NCBI GenBank assembly: GCA_030734395.1
Contig: JAUZTG010000051.1
Span: 1 to 64,000, forward strand
Source: Sarocladium kiliense
Lineage: Eukaryota; Ascomycota; Sordariomycetes; Hypocreales; Sarocladiaceae
Direction of reading: 5' to 3'
DNA: 64,000 nt
The stretch's first letter is position 1, and every line of letters starts with the position of its first letter. Below the pieces are notes generated by a model. It was not told the DNA's origin. It worked only from the letters and a program-made list of their open reading frames with translations, and made no database searches. The translations under genes were made by a program, and so were the position numbers. Below are positions 21,577 through 33,185 of this stretch, in pieces.

Positions 21577-24036
21577 ATGGCCGCAGACAAGGCTACCGCC
21601 ACTGGTGCGGACCTGGGTGATGGATTGCGAAAGCGTACCACCGTCCCCGCCGCGCCAGCCCCTGGTGTTCTGCAACCCGTAGACAACAAGAAGCTGGCTA
21701 AGAAGGTTGGTGTTCATCTCGGTCAAGCTGCCGTGGACAATTGAGGTTTCGGTGCAGCTAACATTCTCTGTTAGGAGCCGACTTTCTTCGAGACCTTCGA
21801 CGCGTGGGAGCCAGTCTTTGCCCCCATCATCTTCACTCTTCTTGCCTTCGGAACTCGGCTGTGGAAGATTGGTCTAAGCAACATCGTCACATGGGATGAA
21901 GCCCAGTATGTTTTCCCGAGACGATATGAGTCCCTCTCCGCCCCCTGCTGACGCGCCTTCTAGCTTTGGCAAGTTCGGAAGTTACTACATCAAGCACGAA
22001 TACTACTTCGACGTTCACCCCCCGCTCGGCAAGATGCTCGTTGGTCTCTCGGGTGTCCTCGCTGGTTACAACGGTACATTCGAGTTCAAGTCTGGAGAGA
22101 AATATCCGGAGGAGCTCAACTACACCTTTATGCGCGCTTTCAACGCTTTCTTCGGCATCGTATGCGTTCCAATGGCCTACTACACTGCCAAGGAGCTCAA
22201 GCTCAGGAAGCCTGCTGTCTGGCTCGTCACTCTCATGGTCCTCTGCGAGAACTCCTACACAACTATTAGCCGCTTCATCCTGCTCGACTCCATGCTGCTC
22301 TGTGGTACCGTTGCTACTGTTCTATGCTGGGCCAAATTCCACAACCAGCGCCACAACAGCTTCGAGCCAGAATGGTTCTTCTGGCTGTTCATGACTGGTC
22401 TTAGTATTGGCTGCGTGTGCAGTGTCAAGCTCGTTGGTCTCTTTGTTACTGCTCTTGTTGGCCTGTACACCATCGAGGACCTGTGGAACAAGTTTGGTGA
22501 CACCAAGATGCCCCTGGTTCGCATCCCCTCCTACCCCCTTGCTGGATAATGCTAACCTTGAGTTCAGTCCACCCTCGCCGCTCACTTCGTTTCGCGCGTC
22601 GTCGGTCTCATTCTTGTCCCCTTCCTGATCTACTTGCTCTCCTTCGCCCTTCACTTCGCCATCCTCAACAAGAGCGGCCCTGGTGATGCTCAAATGAGCT
22701 CCCTCTTCCAGGCCAACCTCAAGGGCACCGAAGTTGGCAAGAACAGCCCGCTCGAGATTGCGATTGGCTCCAAGGCCACGATTAAGAACATGGGATACGG
22801 TGGTGGTCTGCTTCACTCTCACGTCCAGACCTATCCTGAGGGTTCCGGCCAACAGCAGGTTACCTGCTATCACCACAAGGATGCCAACAACGACTGGTTC
22901 TTCTACCCCAACCGCAACGATGCCGACTACGACCCCGAGTCCGAGGAGATGCGTTTCGTCGGCGACAACTCTGTCATCCGCCTGATTCACGCTCAGACTG
23001 GCCGCAACCTCCACTCCCACGATATTGCTGCTCCGATGACCAAGTCTGATAAGGAGGTCTCTGCCTATGGCAACCTGACTGTTGGTGACGACAAGGACCA
23101 CTGGAAGATTGAGATCATCCGCGACGCTGCATCTCGTGACCGCAGCCGTCTGCGCACCCTGACCTCTGCGTTCCGTCTTAAGCACACCGCCATGGGCTGC
23201 TACCTTCGCGCTGGTAACAAGAACCTGCCGCAGTGGGGCTTCAAGCAGATCGAGGTTACTTGCACCAAAGAGAACAACCCCAAGGATACCTACACTCACT
23301 GGAACGTCGAGGCTCACACCAACGACAAGCGTAAATGCCATATTGTCATCACGTCTATGAAAACATAATGTGCTAATTCGTCATAGTCCCCGCTGCCGAT
23401 GCTGGTGCCTACAAGAGCCCCTTCTTCCACGACTTCATCCATCTCAACGTCGCCATGATGACCTCCAACAACGCCCTCGTCCCCGATCCGGATAAGCAAG
23501 ATGATCTGGCTTCTAAGTGGTGGCAGTGGCCCATCCTGCACGTCGGTCTGCGCATGTGCAGTTGGGACGATAAGGTCGTCAAGTACTTCCTCCTCGGCAA
23601 TCCTTTCGTCTACTGGGGCTCCACTGTCAGCCTGGGCTTCGTCGGCCTCGTCGTCGCCTGGTACCTCGTCCGCTGGCAGCGTGGCTTCAAGGACCTAAAC
23701 GCCAACGAGGTCGACCAGATCCACTATGCAGGTATCTACCCCGTTGCCGGCTGGTTCCTCCACTACCTTCCTTTCGTCATCATGGCGCGTGTCACCTACG
23801 TCCACCACTACTACCCGGCACTGTACTTCGCCATCCTGAGCTTCGGCTTCTTGACCGATTGGCTCCTGAGGAACCGCATCAAGGAGGTGCAGATCGTCAT
23901 GTATGGCATGTTCTATGCTGTCATTATCGGACTGTACATCTTCTTCATCCCCATCTGCTGGGGTATGACCGGAAACAACAAGCAGTACAGCCGCATGAAG
24001 TGGTTCGACAGCTGGCGCGTCAGCGACTCTAAGTAA
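21577..24036 (+). CDS. PMT2: Dolichyl-phosphate-mannose:protein mannosyltransferase, PMT2 family
   Basis: Five exons, 21577-21705, 21775-21905, 21964-22516, 22568-23330 and 23387-24036, give 741 residues, the usual PMT2 length. PMTs start O-mannosylation of secretory proteins in the ER. Visible: the first luminal loop with the catalytic-region motif WDEAHFGKFGSYYI, YYFDVHPPLGKMLVGLSG, several transmembrane helices, the three-repeat MIR domain beginning near NSPLEIAIGS (with LLHSHVQTYPEGS and LHSHD), and the C-terminal membrane half with FHDFIHLNVAMMTSNNALVPDPDK, a PMT2-subfamily signature. Intron 3 has a GTTCGC donor, less usual, but it is needed to remove an in-frame stop and rejoins the frame. 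Confidence 0.95.
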
Positions 24037-24820
24037 AGCTTTCGCCAGGTTATCTAGAGTCGATGAACATTTTTGTGCGTCAGAGGATGGTCAGTATCTT
24101 GATCAATGAGATACATACCATACCATATCTCTGAATGGAAGTCAGAGTGTACGATCTATTGGTCATGTCGAAACACGGGGGACGGACTTCTTTATGATAT
24201 TGTACGGGAGTCTGCATTGTGGTGGTGTGAAAAGGAAAGAAAACTAGGGGCAGAAGCATACTCCAAGCGTGGAGATAGAGTCTCGTGTTATAATGTCATG
24301 ATAATCTCCTTTTTCTTGTCACTCTACCTTGTCCTTCCATGTGCCACGTGGGACTTCTAATATCGCAATGCGTCTCGTTGGACACATACTCGAAATCATC
24401 CCCACTCTTGAAGATACTCCGCCCCTAATGCTTTCTTCTGAGAACGCTCTGAAACCAACACCACTTCAAATGGAACAGCTAATCTGCGTCAAGAGTTTTA
24501 ATGGCTTCGAGAAGTTCAAGTGCTACAAATCAAAGAATCCATGTACCTGGCTTAAGGGGGTCTAGCCTCATGGCTGCTAATAGATGCAGCTATGTTTGAA
24601 AGAGCTTTTCCTCCGTTGAGTCATGTGAGAAATCGGGACCGAGTCAACCTGCTCCGGCACACAATAACGGCGTCGAAAGAGACTATTGAGATGTCCCAAT
24701 CAGAGGTCTGCTGCGCTGCATGTAGAATCTCATTTATCCGAAGGTATGGTTATACAAAGGTAGAAGCACAAAATAGATTATATAGACGAAGAGCCCACGT
24801 GCAGGAGGAATCAGAACCTC
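24037..24820. other. Intergenic with left copy of a 26-bp direct repeat
   Basis: 784 bp joining the 3' ends of PMT2 and the secreted-protein gene. Short frames here look random. Positions 24298-24323 (ATGATAATCTCC...) recur with one mismatch at 26225-26250. Confidence 0.45.
24298..24323 (+). repeat. 26-bp direct repeat, left copy
   Basis: Matches 26225-26250 at 25 of 26 positions in the same orientation; a weaker match (GCGTGGAG, then TGTTA) precedes both copies. Confidence 0.7.
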
Positions 24821-25524
24821 TCAACATCTTCCCTTGATACCACCAGTCCAGCCCTCGAGTTCAATCTCACCCTGGTTATCAGCGGCGTTGCTGGTTAAGT
24901 AGCAGATACTACCGGCGTGTGTCCACAAGACGCAGTTTGGATCATTGTAACATATCTCAAAGCATTCTTGGGCCGTTGCTAAGCCGTAACCGGGGATGCC
25001 GGCGATGAGTGTGTCGCAGTATATCTCCATGGTGTTGAAACATTGATAGGGGTCTGAGGGGCATACGATTTGCGGTACGGGCTCAGGCTCAGGCTCAGGC
25101 TCGGGCTCTGGTGTAGGTGTGGGAGTGGGAGTCTCGGGTTCTGGTTCAGGTGTAGGTGTAGGAGTTTCGGGTTCTGGCTCGGGCGTGGGTGTAGGTGTCT
25201 CCGGCTCCGGTTCAGGCGTGGGAGTTCCAACCTCCGGAGTCTTTGTAGGCGTCTCGATGACGATAGGGCTGATTGGAGTCTCCCCGAGACTTGTTGTCTC
25301 CGTGGAAGTTACGATGGTACTGCTGGTTGGCTGACTGACTTCAGCATAGGAGACTGATCTTGTGTGTGACTCTAAGAAGACATCGTTTGATCAGCAATCG
25401 TCACACAATTGATGAGTACAAATACAGCCAAGTGCTTACTGCTGTGCTTAGACTTGCAAGGCTTGGCGAGAGCAGCATGAGCGGCAATCAGGCCGAAGGC
25501 CAACAGGAAGCCTTTATACAGCAT
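24821..25524 (-). CDS. Small secreted cysteine-rich protein with Pro/Glu/Thr repeat linker (PAN/Apple-like C-terminus)
   Basis: Exons 25524-25440 and 25371-24821 (68-nt intron, GTAAGC donor, TTAG acceptor) give 211 residues. Residues 1-20 (MLYKGFLLAFGLIAAHAALA) are a signal peptide. A Ser/Thr-rich stretch follows, then a repeat linker of about 55 residues built from TPTPEPEPE units, and a C-terminal domain of about 75 residues with eight cysteines (VCPSDPYQC, YCDT, CFEICYNDPNC, CYLTS, final GRC). The pattern CxxxC...C with a following W resembles PAN/Apple-like domains of fungal secreted proteins, but I cannot assign it firmly. It may be a wall-associated or effector-type protein. The open frame across the linker was checked by hand. 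Confidence 0.75.
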
Positions 25525-26454
25525 GCTTTCGGGTTTCCCTCCCCTGAAGTAGTGACCGGTTTTATACAAACGAGTGGCTGAGGACGGCAGTCCTGAGGGC
25601 AAAGAAGGAAGCAGAGCAGAGAAGAGGAAGCGGAAGATAGGGAAAGAAATATAATACCACAAACCGGCTTTCAGTTAACAGAATGATTATCCTCCAGAAT
25701 CATACCCTATGTTAGGCTGAGACTAATCATTCACATTCGCGCGAGTTGACTGGCTACCAGCCCACGCTACTGCAGGGGTGATAACCGATCGTAGAAGAAC
25801 CGACTTCGCTGCTCCACCATCATCGGTGTTGTTAGAGTGGCAGGCGTCCGATTAGGTACCTCGTGCTGTTGATCTCCGACTGTCTGCCCTTTTGACTGAG
25901 ATCCTGGATCTCTTTTATCAGACGATTGCCCCATCGGGCTGACGACAGAGAGCACGCAAGAACAGGGCTGAGACAGTTTCACAAGCTTATCATCGCATCG
26001 CGCGTAGATTCCCTCGAATGGGCAAGAAGGAGGTTAGTCTCGGTCATCTTGAATCGTAAGGAGGCCGTTGCAGGATTGGTTCAAGAGTCAGCACGGGACA
26101 AGATCTCATTTTGATCGCCACGCCACACTCAGCCGAGATAGCTTCCTGACATTAGTCCCTTCAATAGTTCAGATCTTTGCTTATTCTAAAAGATTTCGCG
26201 TGGAGGGAAAACATGACGGCTGTTATGATAATCTCCTTTGTCTTGTCACTTTGTTATGTCCCGTACGTGCGACGGCAAGCGTTCGGCACCCTTTTGCACA
26301 CTGCTCGAGACAGCCTTCGGAGCCGAATGACTCTTGATCAATTTATTGCTATATACTCTTGAAGATGTATGCTGATGTTGAATGCCATGTATCAAACACG
26401 ATCCGAGGCGAAACTGCGACTCGCCTGCGCGCCTGACCAGCACAGGACCCGTCT
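25525..26454. other. Intergenic with right copy of the 26-bp repeat
   Basis: 930 bp: promoter of the secreted-protein gene (minus) and 3' region of the TauD-type gene (minus). It contains 26225-26250, a near-identical copy of 24298-24323. No gene seen. Confidence 0.45.
26225..26250 (+). repeat. 26-bp direct repeat, right copy
   Basis: Partner of 24298-24323, about 1.93 kb apart. The two copies enclose the whole secreted-protein gene. Confidence 0.7.
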
Positions 26455-27853
26455 CTAGTAGGGCACGAACTTCTCGTGACCGTCCCAGAGACTGACAAGG
26501 AGCGAGCGTTCCCCCTTCCATGGCGTACGAGCATGCTGAGCAAGAGAATAATATCAGCAACAAGTTTACAGAGACTAACATCAAGAAGACGAAACATACC
26601 TGGACAGTGTAATTGTCAATCAGCGCAACATCACCCTCCTCCCAAGGTACCAAGAACCCAATCTCATCCGAGATAGCCAGATACCTCTCAAGAACATCAT
26701 TGGAGATCGCAGAACCATCGCCATATGTAGTGGGTAAATGTACGCCTCCATCTGTGCCTATATGTGGTGGCTCAAGCGCTTGTCTGTCCCTCTGCCTGCC
26801 GTATACGCCTCCGAGACCATTGAACAGTACCGGCTGCCCGGTTGAAGCAATGCGACGGACTGCGGGGAGTCTTTGAAGGACGTGGAGAGCTCCATTTGGT
26901 TGCCATTCGGCGTCGGCGCTGAGACGAGTCTTGAGTGTGTGCTCTATCTTTTTGCGTTGGGTTTCGAGGTTGTCATCGCGTTTGAGATCGAAGCCGTAGG
27001 AGTCTTGCCAGTTCCAGCCGATGGATTCGGCTTCAGGGTCTTGTTTGTCTGGGTAGTACTGGCGACCAATGATTCCTGACAAGGGTTTGAGTTGGCGCTG
27101 GTCATTTCGTTGCAGGGAACTTTTATTGCTAACTTACCCTTCTTGATCAAATTATCTAGGAACTCGGGCAATTCTTCTTGTACCCTGTCGAAGAGCTCGA
27201 TTGTAGACAGCAGCGGCGTCTGTCCTCCTACAGTCAATCTCGCATTAGCTGTCGCTCTTGCATGACCCAACCTATATCAGAATGAAGCTTACCTTCCGCA
27301 GGAACCTTCTGGGAATTGAAGAATAAGATGCCGGGGAAATGGGCACTGCGGCCGTATTCGTTGTGGAAGTAGAACTTCACATGAGACGGCTCCTCATTCG
27401 CTGTTTTGACATTGCCTCCTAAAGAACTTCTCTTGCCTGAGAGCCCGACCTCTTGATGCGGCTGCGGGTACTTGAAAGCCTTTGCGATTTTGGAGAAGTC
27501 CTCGGCTGTCTTCACTGGCAGACCGCGGAACAGAATTGCGCCACCTGATGAGGAGCCTTGTGTCAACAAACTTGGATAAGATAAGTAAGACTAAGCAAGG
27601 GCTTACGGTTGTCGAGGAATCGATCAAAAGTCCCTTTCTTTGCAAGTTCTTCGATGGTTCGAGCAGCCTCATTCACATCCTTGAACTCGGCATCCAGCTT
27701 CACGCGAATACCAAGAGGGAAGCTGTTTCCGTGAACAAGGCGCTCGCCTGGAATGGAGAAGAGTTCAAAAGGCGTTGCAGAATCGCCAGAAAGCGATGGA
27801 GACGCTGTTACCACTTTGCCAGGTACGGCAATGACCTGGGCTGCGGATGCCAT
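26455..27853 (-). CDS. TauD/TfdA-family Fe(II)/2-oxoglutarate dioxygenase
   Basis: Five exons, 27853-27607, 27544-27293, 27227-27138, 27075-26600 and 26535-26455, give 381 residues; introns are 62-65 nt and every phase joins. The fold is that of taurine dioxygenase/clavaminate-synthase-like enzymes: GGAILFRGLPV, then the metal motif HNE (H144, E146), GGQTPLLST, and a distal motif beginning H356 (HARTPW) with R365 for 2-oxoglutarate. The proximal motif is HxE rather than HxD, as known for clavaminate synthase. Such enzymes hydroxylate or cleave small acids, betaines or ethers. It shares a 1-kb divergent promoter with the next transporter, which suggests a joint role in catabolism. The substrate is not evident. 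Confidence 0.88.
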
Positions 27854-28858
27854 GTTTAATGGATAATGGCGAACAGTTGAAACGCAAGAGGGCAAGTAAT
27901 CATAAAGTCTGGTCTTGATAGAATAACAAGACAGAATAGGTCCTTGTTCCCAATATCCCTACTTCGAGTCTTCAAGGCATGCACCGAAGTCGGAGGACCT
28001 GGGATGGGGGCTATAGCACGCAGGGCTGGTGTAAGCGCTTATCTACATGATGGTCAAGGAGCAGCCTTACAAAATCATGCTAGGGAACTACTTGCAGCCC
28101 TACGAGTACAACACTTTGCCGTATGATCAACAATGAACTTACCCCATTTTCACAAGCAGTGAGGGGGATCAAATGTTGGCGATTGGGCTGGGTGACGTCT
28201 GAACTACCAAGCTAGCATCGCGACAACCTTGCATGTCATATGGCCTCAATCCTGCGTGGGATGGCGCAATCGCCACAATGCTTGAGGCTTTGGCAGCGAT
28301 TCATAACCACATTCGATAGATCTTCGGATGTATGTATCCGCTTACTATCATGGTACTTCGGAATTAGTAAGGGGATAAGACTTCGATTTTCTTTTCTTCA
28401 CAGTAATGGGGATGCTCATGTATCAATCGTCCTAAACGAATGTCGTCGCCAGACTAAGAATGATGCCATATGCACTACAGGGCTGGCGCTCGTAGTTAAT
28501 CGGGTAAGTATTTAGCAGAGCTGCAGAAGAGAAAGTGTGCTTACCACCTCATTCCCTATGCTACCAGATCCCGCACACGTGTTCCGTATCTCGTACTCTT
28601 TGGGAGACTGTTGCGGTCAGGGTGTTCGTGGCAGGCAAGAGTCCAGCTCCGATGATAGGAGAACTTGACTCCATCCGGGTCAATGGCGTGATTGACGTTA
28701 CTGTCAATTTGCGCGGTGACAGTGGCAATGAAGTAGCTTAAAACCGTAGGGATCTCAGACGCATTGTAGTACAGAGCGCATCTGACGACCACTCAGTCTG
28801 CATCACCACTTCTCCCGGTGTCATCTGGCTGTGCATTGAACAGTGAGAACTACGGACC
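27854..28858. promoter_or_regulatory. Divergent promoter: dioxygenase / Dal5-type transporter
   Basis: 1005 bp between the two start codons. No open frame with coding character. It should hold the control sites of both genes; I could not define a motif with certainty. Confidence 0.5.
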
Positions 28859-31127
28859 ATGTCTTCCCTGCCTAAGGCAAACGTTCAACGCAAGGACGTA
28901 GAGGGGAGACTCAAGGCTGGCGGCGTTGAAAATGGTCACGATGTCTCGACGGAGAAACGAAGCTGGAAAAGCTACTTTTGGGATTCATGGGACAAGAGTC
29001 CTGAAGAGCGTTGGCTGATCTTGAAGGTAAACATATGCAAGTTGTTCCTTTACGTTGCTGTCATCCTGTTTCGCAGAGCTAATCAGGTGCTCCTATTAGA
29101 TGGACCTAACACTCATGACCTTTGGTTGTCTCGGCACTTTCATCAAGTATCTCGACAAGTATGAAGACCATATCAATAACTCTCTAGATCGAACGTTCTG
29201 ACTGGGTGGGCTTACAGGTCGAATCTGCAGAGCGCCTTTGTGAGTGGCATGAAAGAGGACCTCGAGCTCTATGGCAATGTGAGTGCTCATAACTGCCATG
29301 CTGAATGACATCCGCGTTTAACAGGGGCATTTGAAGGAGCTCAACTACGCCAATACAGCTTACGCTGTCGCAAACGTAAGTCGTTCCTCTCCTGAAGCCA
29401 TTATGAGATGATAAACAGACCATGGGTTAAGCTGACCGGACTGCTGCTAGATCATCGGCCTGTGGCCCACGAACCTGATCTTGACACGCGTCAATCCACG
29501 CTGGTTCATCCCCTTCCTCGAAACCGGATGGACCATCATCACTTTCTGCCAGGCTGTAATGAAGACGCCCACACAGATGTACGTCCTCCGATTTATCCTG
29601 GCTCTCTTCGAAACCGGGCATTACTCGGCCGTTGTGTATCTATGCGGTGCATGGTACCAGAGGGGCGAGCTTGCGCGCAGACTGGCCATCATCAACATTA
29701 CGACAGCCATTGGACCGATGTTCTCAAGTTATCTCCAAGCAGCGGCATATACTGGTTTGAATGGGAAGCATGGGATGGCTGGGTGGCAATGGTTGTTTAT
29801 CATCGATGGTACGTTGTGCGCTCTTAAGTCCAGTCCCGACTCGGCTGAGTTGGTAATTGACCCGACCTAATGCTGACTGACTGTCTTTGTACTTACAGGT
29901 GTGATCTCGATCGGAATCATCATACCCCAGTTCTTCTTCTACCCGGATGTTCCTGCCCGTCAGAAGCCGGACCTTGTGTTTACTGAACAGGTTAGCACAA
30001 TGATCTCGAGACTTGTGGCATGTCCAACTGCTAAACTCTTCAATAGGAGATTGAGCTCGCCCGTGATCGAAACCCTCAAGAAGGCAGGGTCAAGCAAGGC
30101 GCTTTCACCAAGAAACAAATGAAACGTTGGTTCACTTCGATCGAGATTGTAAGTTACTACCTCCCACACGCAATATCCGCGTCTCGGTAGGGCCGCGAGG
30201 AAACGTATGCTAACTATGTATGTACGTAGTGGATGCTATGGACCATTTCTTTGTAAGTCTATCTGGCGTGCAATCCGTCGATCGCGCACAGTCTACTAAG
30301 ATCACCTACAGCTGCAACGCCGTCGTTGATCAGCCTATGCTGTCGATGGCCTTCTGGTTCAAAGCCTGGAATGATGTGATTCCCGGATCTTACACTGTTC
30401 CTCAAATCAGTAAGGCTCTCTTTTGTCCACTACCGGCGTGGCTGTAATCATGAGCTGACCTATCATCTCAGATAACTACACTACCGGCATTCAAGCTGTT
30501 ACAGTCATCACAACTCTAGTAATGGCTTGGTCAAGCGACACATGGCTCCGAGGCCGTCGCTGGCCTATGCTAGTCCTCGGAAGCATGGTTAGCGCAGTAG
30601 TCTGTTTGACTCTCGCAAACACGCCAGTATTCCCAACAGGCAGTCGGGCTGGAAGATGGGTGCTGTACTATCTGGCAGGCTTTTGCCAGGCCAGTAACTC
30701 TATGTTCTGGGCGTGGACGCAAGAGACCCTTTCGGGCGACCCAGCGACACGAGCCTTTGCCGGTGCTGGTCTCAATGTGTGGGCGTCTGTCTCTCATGCT
30801 GTGATTCCACTTGGTCTGTTCCAAGTAGTCCACCAGCCGGCAGTGGTTGCAGGAAACTATGGTGCTGCAGGTTTCGCCTTCTTGCATACTGGCACAGCTC
30901 TGAGTCTTGCCTACCTGCAGCATCGCCGCAGGCGTACTGCTCGAAAGTATGGCGTGAACGAAAACACTCAAGACAGCGCCAGTGACCACAGAGATGACGG
31001 CGGAGACCTGACTTGGGACGACATCCCCAGCAACGGTGTTGGAACCAAGACTGTAAATACTACCGTGCAGCCGGCAGAAGCATCGCCCAATGAGTCAGTC
31101 GATGAGATCGATCGGAAACGTCCGTAG
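28859..31127 (+). CDS. Dal5-type MFS transporter (anion:cation symporter family)
   Basis: Ten exons: 28859-29026, 29100-29158, 29218-29278, 29325-29375, 29451-29808, 29899-29990, 30047-30148, 30230-30252, 30312-30409 and 30472-31127, giving 555 residues. All nine joints keep frame. Plasma-membrane transporters of this family (yeast Dal5, Fen2, Tna1, S. pombe Liz1) import allantoate, pantothenate, nicotinate and similar carboxylates. Seen here: cytosolic N-terminus, FGCLGTFIKYLDKSNLQSAFVSGM for helix 1, NYANTAYAVANIIGLWPTN, LALFETGHYSAVVYLCGAWY, the central loop FYPDVPARQKPDLVFTEQE, and a long hydrophilic C-tail rich in Asp and Thr. The sequence is most like the pantothenate/Liz1 branch, but the cluster suggests another organic acid or amine. 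Confidence 0.88.
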
Positions 31128-31458
31128 CTGACCATATGGTTGGAGCTTGAGGAACTGATATAAGCTGCTATTCGTTCAAGTCTATGGGTTCTTCAGTCTT
31201 GAGCAAAGCGGCCAGAAGAAAGGCTGACCTTACATATTATCACATGACCAATTCAGTCTTAGGTATCATTCCTCAATGCCAACCGCATCCCTGCTCTGGC
31301 GTGATTGATGGATGGAGTTCTTCAAACGAGCAACCTAGGGTTAGATTTAGTGGCATGTCAGAGCTCAGTCGGGGAAGTCTGGCTACATTCATCACATAAA
31401 AGTTTACTATTGAGTTGATGACATCCAAATTCCTTATCTTTGCTGCGCTTTCGAAGCC
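31128..31458. other. Short convergent intergenic region
   Basis: 331 bp between the stop codons of the Dal5-type transporter and homoserine dehydrogenase. Nothing recognisable. Confidence 0.5.
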
Positions 31459-32621
31459 TCAGAGGATCTGGGAGACAACCTTGAGAAGATCACTGGAGAC
31501 ACCCATTGCAGTAACCTGTCCTCCCGCCCCGGCCCCTCGAATAATCAACGGCTTTGACCCGTATCTCTCCGTGTAGAAACTGATGATGTTGTCGCTTCCC
31601 TGTAAATTGGCGATAGAATGGGAGCGGTCGTACCACTTCAAGCCCACACTCGCAACGCCAGTGGTCATGTCAACGCTGCCCACAAACCGGACGACTTTGC
31701 CAGCTGCTTCAGCTTCCTTTTTGAAAGTATCCATCTCGTCGTCGTAGTCGGCCAACCTTTCTAAGAATCCTTCCACTCTCATGTTACCCCTGAGTTGTTC
31801 CGGTATCAGGTTCTGCGCGCCGAAGGAAGACGCTGAGCTGAGGGGAAGACCGGCCGATCGTGCGAGAATAGTCAGCTTTCGAGCGACGTCGAGGCCATTT
31901 AGATCGTCGCGAGGATCTGGTTCGGTAAACCCGAGGGCTTTTGCCTTTTTCACCTCCTCTGACCAGCGACCCCCGGATCCAGAAATCGGCGCGAAGGAAT
32001 TGAAGAGGTAGGACATTGTACCACTGAAGACGCCTTCGATCTTCTGCACCTTGTCCCCGGTTGTTACAATGTCGTTCAAAGTCGAGATAATAGGCATCCC
32101 TGCTCCCACGGATGATTCGTGATACACCAAAGCCCCTGTGGATAGACTTGTAGCAAAGATCTGTTGCCACAGCTCATACGTGCCCGAGAATGCCTTCTTA
32201 TTGGGAGTCACTATGCTAATACCTCGCTGAAGAATCTTCGGATACGCTTCTGCAATCGCTTGTGAGCTAGTGTTGTCGACGAAGACGACTTTGCGAGGGA
32301 TTGAAGCGAGGTAGTCGATGACAACATCGAGAGCCGGGAGCGGTGTGCCCGACGCATCAAGTGTTTTCAATGCGGTATCTATATCGATATCGCGGAAGTC
32401 TTCGTGATACAGCGCCTTGTCGATGATGGCAACGTAGGTGAGATGAAACTGGACTTTAGGGTGACTGCTCGAGATAAGGGCTAGCTGTTGTAAAAAGCAA
32501 GAACCAACACCACCTGCGCCTAATATCGGATGGAATGTCAGCAGCGTGAAGAGTTATTCAACTAGACAAGCAGTGTGTTCTTACCGACTACGGCGATTGA
32601 TACCTCTTTCTTTACAGCCAT
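31459..32621 (-). CDS. HOM6: Homoserine dehydrogenase
   Basis: Exons 32621-32585 and 32519-31459 (65-nt intron, GTAAG donor) give 365 residues. The spliced N-terminus VSIAVVGAGGVGSCFLQQL is the dinucleotide-binding GxGGVG motif. The catalytic part has VTPNKKAFSG, YHESSVGAGMPII, GVFSGTMSYLFN and GFTEPDPRDDLNGLDVARK with the active-site lysine at about K227. The enzyme interconverts homoserine and aspartate-4-semialdehyde. It sits head-to-head with an aldehyde dehydrogenase gene and close to a gamma-family PLP enzyme, so this copy may run in the catabolic direction; whether the genome has a second, biosynthetic copy cannot be seen from here. All key residues are kept, so it should be active. 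Confidence 0.92.
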
Positions 32622-33185
32622 GATGTAGGTGGGTTGTGCTCGGAAGGCTGTAGTTGCAGTTTGGAAGTCCGGTCCAGGCGCAAAGTGCGTATCTATACAT
32701 TAATTTATAACGTGCGGTTACGGGAACAACTACTTGGTTCGCGATTCTGGTCTTGTGCCATTGCGACGCAGTGGATTCGAAGATCTGTTGCATGACCCAT
32801 GACAAAGAGTTATGTTACGTGATGCGGAAGAGGGCATGCGCCGTGTCAACCGAGCGAATTTTAGCTCAGGCCATGTCTTGAGACGCAGCGAATCCACCGC
32901 CCATCTCATTCGAAGGGAATGTAGACTTTGATTCGCCTTTCACCTCGGATGATTATCACTCACATACGAATGTAGTTATGTAACCGTCCGATTACGCACC
33001 GAGCCGCGTGCCGGCTCACATAACATGAAACACACGATATCGTTACCTAACCCTGGAGTCTGGATCACAGTCCTCTGAGGATCAGTTATATAGTACAGCT
33101 GCCCACCCAGGTGAAGCAGCACGCTCTGATCTTGTTTTAGTCGCACAGCTTTGCCTCCGCAATTACTTGGTCACAACCAACCAGA
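32622..33185. promoter_or_regulatory. Divergent promoter: homoserine dehydrogenase / aldehyde dehydrogenase
   Basis: 564 bp between opposed start codons. It includes GC-rich patches with CCG/CGG triplets near 32985-33010 that could bind a Zn2Cys6 factor. No coding sequence. Confidence 0.5.

Noticed and set aside
22322..23341. 339-codon frame antisense to PMT2
   Set aside because: Exact shadow of strongly biased PMT2 codons; Val/Gly/Leu-rich low-information protein.
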